Shown here: in pieces, positions 48,623-57,356 of the stretch
Position numbering within the stretch: the stretch's first letter is position 1
How the letters are laid out: each line of letters opens with the position of its first letter
Assembly: GCF_900111175.1 (NCBI RefSeq)
Contig: NZ_FOGI01000001.1
Span: 792,194-856,193, forward strand
From: Actinokineospora terrae
GTDB taxonomy: Bacteria > Actinomycetota > Actinomycetes > Mycobacteriales > Pseudonocardiaceae
Length of the DNA: 64,000 bases
Reading direction: 5' to 3'
The notes under the pieces: generated by a model
Database searches by the model: none
Seen by the model: the letters and a program-made list of their open reading frames with translations, nothing else
Told to the model about the DNA's origin: nothing
Translations under genes and position numbers: made by a program

Positions 48623-51600
48623 GGCGCGGGTGGCCGGGGCGGGTGTCCCGGCGGGGACGACGTTCCGGTTCCTGACGCTGGTCGGGATCGCGGTGGCGAT
48701 CACCGCTTACGTGGCCGACCACTTCGCGTCGCTCACGGGCGCGGACAGAGGTCTGGCCAGACTGCGGTGCCAGGTGGTCAGCGGCGTGTACCCGGACGCC
48801 TCGGTGCGCATCGAGCCCGACGAGAGCAAGTGGAACTCCTACTACGACTGCCTCTACGCCCTGCGCGGCACCCAGTTGCTCTGGCTCGGCGGAGCCTTGG
48901 CGTTGCTCGCGCTGGTCACCTGGCTGTTCTACGTCGCCCAGCCCGTCTGGCGGATCAGGCGCGGACGCCTCGTGCTGCTGCGCGACGTCCCCGCGCTGTG
49001 GGCCCGCCTGGAACCGACCCTCACCGAACTCACCCGCAAGGCCGGACTGGCCGCGCTGCCCGAGTTCCGGCTCGACCCGGGCAGCACCCGCGCGGGCGGG
49101 GTCGCGTTCGGCACCCACCGCCGGTCCGTGGTCTGCCTGGACGTGGGACTGGTGCTGCTGCACGACCGCGACCGGCCCGCGTTCGACGCCGTGGTGCTGC
49201 ACGAACTCGCCCACCTGCGCCACCGCGACGTGCCGATCACCTACGCCACCATCGCGGTCTGGCGAGCCGTGCTGCTGGTGGCGGTCCTGCCGCTCACCGT
49301 CGCCCTGGTGCGGTCGTTGCTCGTCGCGCCGGACCCGGTGCTGTGGGTGCTGCTGGTGTGGGCACCGCTGCTCGTCCTGCTCGCCCACGTGGCGCGGGCC
49401 TCGGTGCTGCGGGTCCGCGAGCACCACGCCGACCTGCTGGTGGTCGAGTGGACCGGCGACAACGACCCCTTCCGGACGCTCCCGGAGGTCCGGTCGCCCC
49501 GGTTCACCTCCCACCCCAGCCGCGCGGCGCGGCTCGCCGTCACACGAGACCCGCGGGTGCTCCTGCGGCCCGGGTTCCTGGCGTTCTTCCTCGGTGGCCT
49601 GACCTGGCAGGTGGTCGCCAACACTGCGGGCATGGCGCTGGGCGCGCTGTGGCTGCGCTCGGACTCGGCCGGACCGGCCGTGCTGCGGCTGGCGTGGTCG
49701 GCCGGGGCGGCGGCGCTGGTGGGTGTCGCGGCGTGGCGGGGCGCTGAGCACGTGCGCCTGGGTGGCGGCCGGGCGTTGCTCCTCCCGGGCTTGGGGATCG
49801 GTCTCGGGCTGGGACTCGGCGGGCTGGTCGTGCCGATGGTCGCCCTCGACCCGATGGGACTGCAGTTCGCGCCGCTGACCTTCGCGTTGCGGGCCGTCGG
49901 TGTGGTCGTCGCGGTGCTGGTGTGCGCGTGGGCGGGCTGGTGCGTGTCGCTGGCCAGGACCAGGTTCCACCGGGCCGCGGTGGCCGTCGCGGTGGTCGTC
50001 GTGTGCTGGAGCTGTCTCGGGTGGTTGCCCAGCGCGTACGGGTACGCCGGGCTGTGGGACTGGATGCTCGCTCCGGCGCTCGAACGGCTCGGCGACATCG
50101 CGGGCGGCGGTGTGGACGCGGTGCTGCTCGGGGCCGCGGCACTCCCGCTCTTCGCGGACGTCGACCGGGTGCTGACGACGGTCGCGCTTGGACTGGTGTG
50201 GCTCGTGCCCGCGCTCTTGGGTCGCCCGCCCCGGGCAGCGTTCACCGTTGGTGCGGCGGGGATGGCGGTGGTAGCCATTGCCGTTCTGGTGATCGGCGGC
50301 GCGGATCCGTTGGTGGCGACCGCGTGGCAGTTGGCCGCTGTGGCTGTGGTTCAGCTGGCGGTCGCGTGGGTGGCGCGTCGGTCCGGGGTCGTCGCGGCGG
50401 TGGTGGCGGCGTGGCTGACCGGGGTAGCGGGCTGCTTGGCGATCTGGGCCGCGCACTGGTCGGCAGGCGAGGTCGACGCCGTCCTGGCGCGGCAGCCGAT
50501 GCGGGTCCTGCCGTTCACCGCCTTGGTCGCGGCTGCCCTGGTGGCTGTGGTGGGACGGCGACGGGTGGCCGCGCGCCCGGTGCGACGGGTGGCGTTGATC
50601 CCCGTCGTCGTGCTGACCGCGGCCGTGCTGGTGCCGTTCCCGGTGGCCACCTCCTCGGCGGTGGCCTTGTTGCCGCGACAGCCCGCCACCGGGATCGTCG
50701 ACCCGCGGCGGGCGTTGTTCATCTGGGCGCGCGGTGGGGGAATGGCGCTGCTCAGCGACGTCGGGCAGGCGCAGTCGCGGGCGCTGCTGGGGATGGCCGA
50801 GGACGACCGGGCCGCGCAGGTGGCGCGGTGCGAGGAGCTGCTGGACCGGATCCGGGTGGCCCGCGAGTACCCGGATCCGCCGGAGCCGGTCGCGCGCGGG
50901 CACTGGAACTCCGGGATGGACGCGTCGCGGCTCGGTGCCCGGGAGTGCGTGCGGATCTTCTCCGGGCCCGACGGCGACCCCAATCCCGTCTCCACCGCCT
51001 TCACCGCCGCCGCCGATGACTTCCTGCCCCTGCTGCGGGCGATCTCGGACGTGGCGACAGCCGTCCCACCCGAGCCGCCCGCGCCGACCACCAGCACGCC
51101 GCCACCGCCGCCCCCACCCCCGCCGCCGGTCGACCTGGCGACGATGCTGCTCACCGCCGCGGACTTACCGCGTGGTGCCAAGGAAAAGCCGCCGTCGACC
51201 GGTGGGTCCTCTTCGGACATCCGGACCGAGCCGTCGGACTGCGGGGTGGACGTCGGCCCGCCGGAGCTGGCCAAGGCCTCGCGCACGTTCGACATGCCCG
51301 ACGGGTCGTGGATCACCGCCTCGGTCTACCGCTACCCCGAGGACGGTGGGGTGACGTTGCGGATGATGGCCGAGAACTACGCGCACTGCCACCAGTACCG
51401 CGTGTTCGCGGGTGACATCAAGCAGAAGGTCACCATCGACGTCGTCAGCGGCGCGCCCCTGGTCGCGGACATCACCTTCGACGGCGGCTTCGTGGTGTTG
51501 CACTCGCGCCAGGTGTGGATCCTCAAGGGCGAGTTGCTGGCCTGCGTCAGTGTCGGGGGCAAGCGCAGGCCCGATCCGTCGTTCGTGGACTCCCTGGCGG

Positions 51601-51632
51601 CGACCGTGACCAGTCGGCTGGTCACCCGCTGA
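48603..51632 (+). CDS. multi-span HExxH metallopeptidase-like membrane protein
   Basis: The 1009-residue protein has a zinc-peptidase motif H200-E-L-A-H204 (VVLHELAHLRHRD) of the M48/M56 type, followed by about fifteen hydrophobic segments up to residue 690. A soluble part, a ten-proline linker near residue 840, and a C-terminal extracytoplasmic-looking domain of about 165 residues (SYRYPEDGG-like SVYRYPEDGG, NYAHCHQYRVF, two or more Cys) complete it. The size is far beyond the 300-500 residues of HtpX or BlaR-like proteins. GTG 48603 overlaps the previous gene. It probably cleaves a membrane or exported substrate or senses the envelope; inferred only. Its end overlaps the convergent SDR gene by 11 nt. 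Confidence 0.8.
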   Translation: MTTTPPEARVAGAGVPAGTTFRFLTLVGIAVAITAYVADHFASLTGADRGLARLRCQVVSGVYPDASVRIEPDESKWNSYYDCLYALRGTQLLWLGGALALLALVTWLFYVAQPVWRIRRGRLVLLRDVPALWARLEPTLTELTRKAGLAALPEFRLDPGSTRAGGVAFGTHRRSVVCLDVGLVLLHDRDRPAFDAVVLHELAHLRHRDVPITYATIAVWRAVLLVAVLPLTVALVRSLLVAPDPVLWVLLVWAPLLVLLAHVARASVLRVREHHADLLVVEWTGDNDPFRTLPEVRSPRFTSHPSRAARLAVTRDPRVLLRPGFLAFFLGGLTWQVVANTAGMALGALWLRSDSAGPAVLRLAWSAGAAALVGVAAWRGAEHVRLGGGRALLLPGLGIGLGLGLGGLVVPMVALDPMGLQFAPLTFALRAVGVVVAVLVCAWAGWCVSLARTRFHRAAVAVAVVVVCWSCLGWLPSAYGYAGLWDWMLAPALERLGDIAGGGVDAVLLGAAALPLFADVDRVLTTVALGLVWLVPALLGRPPRAAFTVGAAGMAVVAIAVLVIGGADPLVATAWQLAAVAVVQLAVAWVARRSGVVAAVVAAWLTGVAGCLAIWAAHWSAGEVDAVLARQPMRVLPFTALVAAALVAVVGRRRVAARPVRRVALIPVVVLTAAVLVPFPVATSSAVALLPRQPATGIVDPRRALFIWARGGGMALLSDVGQAQSRALLGMAEDDRAAQVARCEELLDRIRVAREYPDPPEPVARGHWNSGMDASRLGARECVRIFSGPDGDPNPVSTAFTAAADDFLPLLRAISDVATAVPPEPPAPTTSTPPPPPPPPPPVDLATMLLTAADLPRGAKEKPPSTGGSSSDIRTEPSDCGVDVGPPELAKASRTFDMPDGSWITASVYRYPEDGGVTLRMMAENYAHCHQYRVFAGDIKQKVTIDVVSGAPLVADITFDGGFVVLHSRQVWILKGELLACVSVGGKRRPDPSFVDSLAATVTSRLVTR

Positions 51633-52398
51633 GCACGCCGCGCGACACCCGCTCGGCGATGGCGGCGACCATCTTGCGCGGGCGGCGCGGGGTGAGGTGC
51701 GCGTTGGCGGAGTTGAGGAGTCCGGGCACCAGGTAGCCGCGGTCGCGGTCGAGGGCGCGCAGGGTGGCGGCGACGACGGCTTGCGCGGTCATGAACTTGC
51801 CGCCGATGGCCGCGTTGCGCCCAACCTCGACGGTGTCGAAGAACTGGGTCTCGGTGGGGCCCGGGCAGACGCACAGGACGGTGGCGCGGCCCTTGAGCTC
51901 GGCGCGCAGGGCGAGGCTGAAGGTGAGCACGAACGCCTTGCCCGCGCCGTAGGTGGCGAAGTACGGGGTCGGTTGCAGGCCCGCGGTGGAGGCGACGTTG
52001 ATGACCGCGCCCTTGCCGTCGAGGATCCGCGGGATCAGCGCGCGGGTCAGCCCGACGAGGCTGACGACGTTGACCATCAGCTGGTCCCGGTCGCGGCCAT
52101 CGGCGATCTCCTCGAAGCGGCCCGCCGAGCCGAAGCCCGCGTTGTTGACCAGGGTGTGCACGGTGATGCCCCTGGCCGCCAGCTCGCGGGTGATCGTCGG
52201 GACGGCGTCGACGGTGCTGAGGTCCTGGGCGATCACCTCTGCCCGCACGCCGTAGGTGCTGGTGAGGCGCTGGGCGAGGTCGCGCAGGCGGTGCTCGGTG
52301 CGGGCGACGAGCACGACGTCGTAGCCGCGCTTGGCGAACTGCTCGGCGAACTCGACCCCCAGGCCCGCTGACGCGCCGGTGACCAGTGCTGTGCTCAT
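51622..52398 (-). CDS. short-chain dehydrogenase/reductase
   Basis: The 258-residue product has the SDR features: TALVTGASAGLGVEFAEQFA (TGxxxGxG), LVNNAGFGSAG, and the catalytic YFATYGAGK (YxxxK) with an upstream Ser/Thr in VASTAG. NAD(P)-dependent oxidoreductase of unknown substrate, of the classical cytosolic type. ATG 52398. Divergent from a TetR regulator that most likely represses it. Confidence 0.92.
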   Translation of the reverse strand: MSTALVTGASAGLGVEFAEQFAKRGYDVVLVARTEHRLRDLAQRLTSTYGVRAEVIAQDLSTVDAVPTITRELAARGITVHTLVNNAGFGSAGRFEEIADGRDRDQLMVNVVSLVGLTRALIPRILDGKGAVINVASTAGLQPTPYFATYGAGKAFVLTFSLALRAELKGRATVLCVCPGPTETQFFDTVEVGRNAAIGGKFMTAQAVVAATLRALDRDRGYLVPGLLNSANAHLTPRRPRKMVAAIAERVSRGVLSG

Positions 52399-52421
52399 CG
52401 TGGCTCTCCCTCTGCTCGGCT

Positions 52422-52463
52422 AACTGCATCACAGTTGTAGCAGATTAGCGGCTAAATGCAACA
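52422..52463. promoter_or_regulatory. TetR-type operator palindromes
   Basis: AACTG-N5-CAGTT (52422-52436) and TTAGCGGCTAA (52445-52455), the latter extended by flanks TGTAGCA and TGCAACA, lie between the divergent SDR and TetR genes. These are likely the repressor's binding sites. Confidence 0.6.
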
Positions 52464-52491
52464 GATGTGTCGCAGATGTTAGGGTGGCGGG

Positions 52492-53061
52492 GTGGTCACC
52501 CAGGGACGCCCGCTGCGCGCCGACGCCGAACGCAGCGTCCGCGCGATCCTGGAGGCGGCCGAGAGGGTGCTGGCGGCGAACCCGGCCGCGTCCCTGGAGC
52601 AGATCGCCGAGGCCGCGGGCGTCGCCAGGACCACCGTCCACCGCCGCTTCGCCAACCGCCAGGCCCTCGTCGACACCCTGGTCACCACCGTCATGGACCA
52701 ACTCGACGCGGTCATCGCCGCGGCCAACCCCGACACCGCGCCCCCGCTCGTCGCCCTCCACCAGGTCACCGCCAGCGTCCTGCGCCTCAAACTCGGCTGG
52801 CCCTTCGCCATGACCGAGTCCTTCGCCCCCGAGTCCAAATGGGCCGAACGCCAGCACCGCACCGCCACCCGCTGCGTGACCCTCCTGGCCCGAGCCCAGT
52901 CCACCGGCCACATAGCCCCCGACGCCGACCTGGACTGGACCTGCAAGGTCTACTACGCCCTCATCGGCGAAGCCGCCCACAACACCACCGAACCCGACCC
53001 CGACCTCCTCGCCACGAAGGTCATCAACACCCTCCTGCACGGCGCGGGCCCGCGGCCCTGA
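52492..53061 (+). CDS. TetR-family transcriptional regulator
   Basis: The 189-residue protein has the N-terminal TetR helix-turn-helix (SLEQIAEAAGVARTTVHRRF followed by ANRQALVDTL) and a variable C-terminal ligand-binding helical bundle. GTG 52492. Divergent from the SDR gene with clear palindromes in between, it is probably a local repressor responding to the SDR substrate or product. Confidence 0.92.
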   Translation: MVTQGRPLRADAERSVRAILEAAERVLAANPAASLEQIAEAAGVARTTVHRRFANRQALVDTLVTTVMDQLDAVIAAANPDTAPPLVALHQVTASVLRLKLGWPFAMTESFAPESKWAERQHRTATRCVTLLARAQSTGHIAPDADLDWTCKVYYALIGEAAHNTTEPDPDLLATKVINTLLHGAGPRP

Positions 53062-53117
53062 CCCCAGGTCTTCACGCAAGCAGCTTGGGTTCTAGCGAGA
53101 GTTCGCCGAAATTAGTC

Positions 53118-54185
53118 CTAAATAGAGCGTGCGGACCAGTTGATGTTGTCGAGTAGGCGTTTGCGGTCGGGGTTGCCGAGGCGGAGGGAGTGGAGGGCGG
53201 CGGTGATGGCTTCTTCTTGTCTGTCCAGGTTGGCCAGGCAGAGGCTCAGGTGGTCCCACGCGTGCCAGGTGTAGGCGGGGAGGGTGATGAAGCCGGTGGT
53301 GGGGGGTGTGGTGGAGGCGGCCGCGGAGAAGTAGGGGAGGGCTTGGGGCCACTGGGCTCGGTCGGCGTGGAAGGTGCCGAGGGCCAGGTGGGCCTCGGCG
53401 CGGGAGGGGTCGACTCGTAGGGCGGCGTGGAGGGCGTCGAGTTGGGCGTCCGGGTTGCCGAGGCGGGCGTGGCAGGCGGCCAGGCACAGCAGGGCCGCGT
53501 GGTGTTCCCAGGTCGCGCCCGGATCGGCCAGGTACGCGGTGAACTGGTCCACCGCCTCCGCGTCGCGGCCCAGGTCCCGCAGCTCACGCGCGTAGTAGAA
53601 CAGCGTCCGGCGCGACCGATCACCCTGCCGCACAGCGCGTTCCAGGATGTCGAGGTTGCGCGTCCCCCGGGAACGCCCGGGCGCGGGCCGGTGCTCGACC
53701 ACCAGGTCCGCGCGGTACTCCCGGCGATCTCCCGGCACCGCCAGCACCTCGTGGACCGCGCCCACCCACCGCAGCCCGGGCACCCGGCGCGCGAGGCGTT
53801 CCCGGGGGACCACCGTCACGCACGCGTCGGTGACCGGGTCGAAGCCGTACTGGTAGGGGGCGGTCACCGCGTCGAGCCGGTCGTCGAGCACCAGCTCCTC
53901 GACCGCCGCACGGGACGCGGCGGGCACGACGTCGTCCGCGTCGAGCCACATGACCCAGTCGCCGCGGCACAGGTCGAGGGAGGCGTTGCGCGCGGCGGCG
54001 AAGTCGTCGCGCCACGGGAACTCCGCGAGCCGGGCGCCCGCGGCCTTGGCGATCGCCCGCGAATCGTCCCGCGACCCGGTGTCGACCACCACCAGCTCGT
54101 CGCAGAAGGCACCGGCGTGCTCCAGCACCCGCCCCAGCGTCGCCGCCCCGTCCCGGACGATCATGGTGACCGACAGCGAGGTCAT
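53118..54185 (-). CDS. GT2-family glycosyltransferase with C-terminal TPR repeats
   Basis: The 355-residue product has a GT-A fold start (SLSVTMIVRDGAATLGRVLE), VVVDTGSRDDSRAIAKAAGA, and the metal-binding DxD-like MWLDADDVVP. From residue 190 on, TPR-like helical repeats follow (DLGRDAEAVDQFTAYLADPG, ARLGNPDAQLDALHAALRVD). GT2-TPR proteins commonly glycosylate peptides or proteins, the TPR part binding the acceptor. Its ATG 54185 overlaps the stop of the collagen-like gene (ATGA), so the acceptor could be that protein's Thr-containing collagen tail; this is inference. Confidence 0.9.
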   Translation of the reverse strand: MTSLSVTMIVRDGAATLGRVLEHAGAFCDELVVVDTGSRDDSRAIAKAAGARLAEFPWRDDFAAARNASLDLCRGDWVMWLDADDVVPAASRAAVEELVLDDRLDAVTAPYQYGFDPVTDACVTVVPRERLARRVPGLRWVGAVHEVLAVPGDRREYRADLVVEHRPAPGRSRGTRNLDILERAVRQGDRSRRTLFYYARELRDLGRDAEAVDQFTAYLADPGATWEHHAALLCLAACHARLGNPDAQLDALHAALRVDPSRAEAHLALGTFHADRAQWPQALPYFSAAASTTPPTTGFITLPAYTWHAWDHLSLCLANLDRQEEAITAALHSLRLGNPDRKRLLDNINWSARSI

Positions 54186-55996
54186 CCGCCCGCCTCCCCG
54201 GTCGGCCCGTCATCGATCGGCGGCACGGTGATCGTGATGGTCACCGTGGGCCCAGGCGGACCGGGAGGCCCAGGGGGACCAGTCGGCCCGGTAGGCCCCA
54301 TCGGGCCTGTTGCTCCTAACCTGCCGTCACGGCCCCTAGGACCGCGCAGCCCCGGCTCACCCACACCTCCCACTGACCCGCCTGCCCCATCGGCGCCGTC
54401 AGTGCCATCCGCGCCGTCTGTTCCATCGGCGCCGTCTGTCCCATCGGCACCCGCGGGACCGACCGGACCCGGGAGACCGGGACTGTCCGGCCGTGTGTCC
54501 GCGGTCTGTGAGCTCGCCAGGACGACGCCTCCCACGACAGCCGTCCCCAACGCGCCGAGGAGCAGGATCGCCGCGGTGGGCGTTCCGGATCGCCGCCCAC
54601 CCGCCCCACCGGCCACGGCGTCCCGATCCCGGGCCCGCGCGTCCTCGCCGTGGTTGTTCTCGCCCACCTTGCCGAGCATGTCGATCACCCGCAGTTGGAC
54701 GTCTTCGACGTCCGCCTTGACCGTCACCGACTTGCGGTGCCCACGACGCGCCCTGGTCGCCCCGCCGATGATCCAGGCGTAGTCGTGCGGCCCGGCCCGC
54801 CATCCCTCCAACTCCGCGGTGAGCCGGTACCCGGTGATGGCGTTGGGCGCGCCGCGGAACACGGAGGTGATCCGCGGCCGCGGCGGCGAATCCACGTGCG
54901 GGGCCCGGGTGTCGACCGGGACGGGCGGGAGCGCGTACGTCACGACCAGGAACCTGCCCCGCCCGGAGATCGCCACCGGTACCGCGTCGAGGTGGATGCC
55001 GGTGCTGGGAACGGTGAACCGCTGCCGCGGCTGGTCACCGGCGGCGGGACCCGCGAAGAACAGCGTGGACATCAGCGTGCTGAGCGCGGTGAGCACCAGC
55101 GGCGGCGCCGAGTCGGACTCGACCTCCCACCGCCCCTCGGTGAACGCGCAGGTGAGCACCCGGTCGACGGAGATCGTCCGCCCGTCGTCGTCCAGCACGC
55201 CCTGGACCCGCAGCACCGGCTCGTCGTCGATCACGCTGATGGTCACCGCCGTCCACCGGCACCGCGCCAGGACCTTGATCCCGCCCCGCCCGCACAGCCA
55301 GGCCAGCACCTGGTTGGCGCCGGACTCGCTGATCGCGACCGCCGCGTTCGCCGCCGGGTCGGCCAGCAGGTCGTCCGGCGCGGTCGCCGTGCCCGCGCCG
55401 ATCGCGGCGGCCAGCGCCACCGTGCGCCGGACCGGGTCCGGCAGCGCCTCGGCCGTCACCGCGACGCCGTCGCCCTTCAGCCGCACCGGGAGCGAGTCGG
55501 GCCACGGCGCGATCGGCGTGCGCGTCAGCACCCGCAGCACCTGGGACCGCGCGACACCGCGCGCCCTGCGCCGGGCCACCCGGATGTCGTACCTCGTCAC
55601 CCCCGACCCGTCACCGAGGTAGCTCACGTCCAGCCCGGTTACGTCGACGTCCTCGCGGCCCGGGTGGGCCAGTTCGATCGCGGGCACGCCCCCGGACTCG
55701 GCCACGACGCGCAGCGCGCAGTCGGCCGCCACCGTGCCGCCGATGGTGAGGTTGCGCGAGGTCCACCAGCGCCGGACGCCGCCGCGCAGCACCGCGGACA
55801 CCCGCAGATCGCCCGCCGCGAAGTCCAACCCGGCTCCGCCCCACCGCGCCAGCAGTCTGCGCCCGGGAAAGCGCCGCCCGACGAGCCGACTGAATGGCGG
55901 TCGGTTGTCCGCCCCCCGTGAATGGTCCAGCGTGTGCTTCTGAACGTCCCGAAGTGCGTCGATGGTGAACTGGACAATGAAGTCGCTGTCGCGCAT
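54182..55996 (-). CDS. membrane-anchored protein with collagen-like Gly-X-Y tail
   Basis: The 604-residue protein has a 475-residue N-terminal part without a domain I recognise (SGANQVLAWLCGRGGIKVLA, DVEDVQLRVIDMLGKVGENN), then one membrane span (AAILLLGALGTAVVGGVVLA). A collagen-like tail of about 85 residues follows, built of Gly-X-Y triplets in two blocks: GADGTDGADGTDGADGTDGA and GPTGPTGPPGPPGPPGP. The end is TVTITITVPPIDDGPTGEAGG. By topology the globular part is cytoplasmic and the collagen rod outside. ATG 55996. Prokaryotic collagen-like proteins are often O-glycosylated on Thr; a GT2 gene is translationally coupled downstream. Confidence 0.82.
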   Translation of the reverse strand: MRDSDFIVQFTIDALRDVQKHTLDHSRGADNRPPFSRLVGRRFPGRRLLARWGGAGLDFAAGDLRVSAVLRGGVRRWWTSRNLTIGGTVAADCALRVVAESGGVPAIELAHPGREDVDVTGLDVSYLGDGSGVTRYDIRVARRRARGVARSQVLRVLTRTPIAPWPDSLPVRLKGDGVAVTAEALPDPVRRTVALAAAIGAGTATAPDDLLADPAANAAVAISESGANQVLAWLCGRGGIKVLARCRWTAVTISVIDDEPVLRVQGVLDDDGRTISVDRVLTCAFTEGRWEVESDSAPPLVLTALSTLMSTLFFAGPAAGDQPRQRFTVPSTGIHLDAVPVAISGRGRFLVVTYALPPVPVDTRAPHVDSPPRPRITSVFRGAPNAITGYRLTAELEGWRAGPHDYAWIIGGATRARRGHRKSVTVKADVEDVQLRVIDMLGKVGENNHGEDARARDRDAVAGGAGGRRSGTPTAAILLLGALGTAVVGGVVLASSQTADTRPDSPGLPGPVGPAGADGTDGADGTDGADGTDGADGAGGSVGGVGEPGLRGPRGRDGRLGATGPMGPTGPTGPPGPPGPPGPTVTITITVPPIDDGPTGEAGG

Positions 55997-56176
55997 AGCG
56001 CCTGGTCCCACCCCTGCTCGCCCAACCCCCGATGGTGTGGCGAGCATACCGCCGCACAAGGCAGGCGAGTAATTCGGGCACCTTTTCCGCACCGGTACGG
56101 AATTGACAAGAAAATGGCCTGCGAATGTCGTCGACGTGCACTGGACCCATTCAGCGCGCGGTGTTCGCGCCGCGGA

Positions 56177-56204
56177 CCCGGGCAGGGGGCGCCCCCTGCC
56201 CGGG
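56177..56204 (-). terminator. perfect palindromic terminator
   Basis: A 28-nt perfect palindrome (CCCGGGCAGGGGGC at 56177-56190 with 56191-56204) directly after the stop of the XRE/MmyB gene on the minus strand. Confidence 0.82.
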
Positions 56205-56209
56205 CGCGT

Positions 56210-57091
56210 TCAGGCAGTGGCCCGGTCGGCAACGGCGGCGACGTCGGCGTGGTGCGGCGCGGCGGCGAGCAGGGCCTCCAGCTTGGCCCTGGTGTCGGAC
56301 ATCCGGTGCGGCACGTGCAGGAACATCCGGATCCGGTCCGGGCCGTCGAGCAGCCAGGACTGGGTGTCGAAGCTCAGCCTGCCGACCTCGGGGTGGTCGA
56401 CCTCCTTGCTGCTGAGCCGGGCGTCGAGCACCTCGTGGGTGTGCCAGAGCTGGGTGAACTTCTCGCTCTGCGCGCACAGCGTGCGGATCAGGTTGTTGAA
56501 GATCGGGTCGTCGTAGTGGCGCGCGGCGCTGACCCGGAACTGGGCCACCGCCATCCGCGCCATCCGGTCGGGGTTGGCGTAGCGCGACCAGATCTCCTCG
56601 CGGCAGAAGAAGCTGGTCAGCAGGTTGCGGTCGCGGTCGGTCAGGCCGAACACCAGCCGCGCGGAGCGGTTGCTGGCCACCAGGTTCCACAGGCTGTCGA
56701 CCACCAGCGCCGGGCTGGGCAGGCACTCGTCGACCACCTGCCGCAGGTCCAGGTTCGGGTGCTCCCCCACCGTCGCCTTGGTCTGCGGCGGGCTGATGCC
56801 CAGCAGTTGGTAGAGGTAGCACAACTCCGATCGGTTGAGCCGCAGCGCGTGCCCCACCGCGCGCGCCACCGGCTCGGAGACGTTGATGTCGCGGCCCTGT
56901 TCGAGCCACGTGTACCAGGACGTGCCGATGCCCGCGAGCACCGCGACCTCCTCGCGGCGCAAGCCGGGCGTTCGCCGTCTTCCGGATGATACGGACAAAC
57001 CGATTTCGGCAGGCGATAATCGAGCCCTGCGCGTCGTCAGGAAATGCCCCAACTCCTCGCGACGCCTGCTGGTCCCCCCACTCTTTCCCAT
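56210..57091 (-). CDS. XRE-family regulator with MmyB-like ligand-binding domain
   Basis: The 293-residue protein has the pattern common in actinobacteria: RREELGHFLTTRRARLSPAE, RTPGLRREEVAVLAGIGTSW and YTWLEQGRDINVS (helix-turn-helix), followed by the MmyB-type PAS-like domain (VDSLWNLVASNRSARLVFG, SFDTQSWLLDGPDRIRMFLH). Such regulators are thought to bind fatty-acid-like ligands and control nearby metabolic or transport genes. ATG 57091 is used, with no clear ribosome site. It lies 265 nt downstream of the MFS gene on the same strand. Confidence 0.9.
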   Translation of the reverse strand: MGKSGGTSRRREELGHFLTTRRARLSPAEIGLSVSSGRRRTPGLRREEVAVLAGIGTSWYTWLEQGRDINVSEPVARAVGHALRLNRSELCYLYQLLGISPPQTKATVGEHPNLDLRQVVDECLPSPALVVDSLWNLVASNRSARLVFGLTDRDRNLLTSFFCREEIWSRYANPDRMARMAVAQFRVSAARHYDDPIFNNLIRTLCAQSEKFTQLWHTHEVLDARLSSKEVDHPEVGRLSFDTQSWLLDGPDRIRMFLHVPHRMSDTRAKLEALLAAAPHHADVAAVADRATA

Positions 57092-57356
57092 GTTCGGAGT
57101 TTTGCCACTTTCCCAGTCGGGTGTCAAGCGGTACCGCACGAGGTGATCATGCGATTACCGGCCGTGCAAGTGAGTGCCGCTCACCGGCGGGTTCGTTGAG
57201 CGGCCAACGATTTCGGATGCAAAGAAACTGATCGGTAGGGGGCGGTCGGCGGGAAAACGAAAGCGGCCGCCGGGCGTGGCGAGTTGCTTCCGGGCGCGTT
57301 CTGCGCAATTGCCGCAGAAGTGGTGGCGAAACCTGTTCGTGATCGGTTCCGACGCG

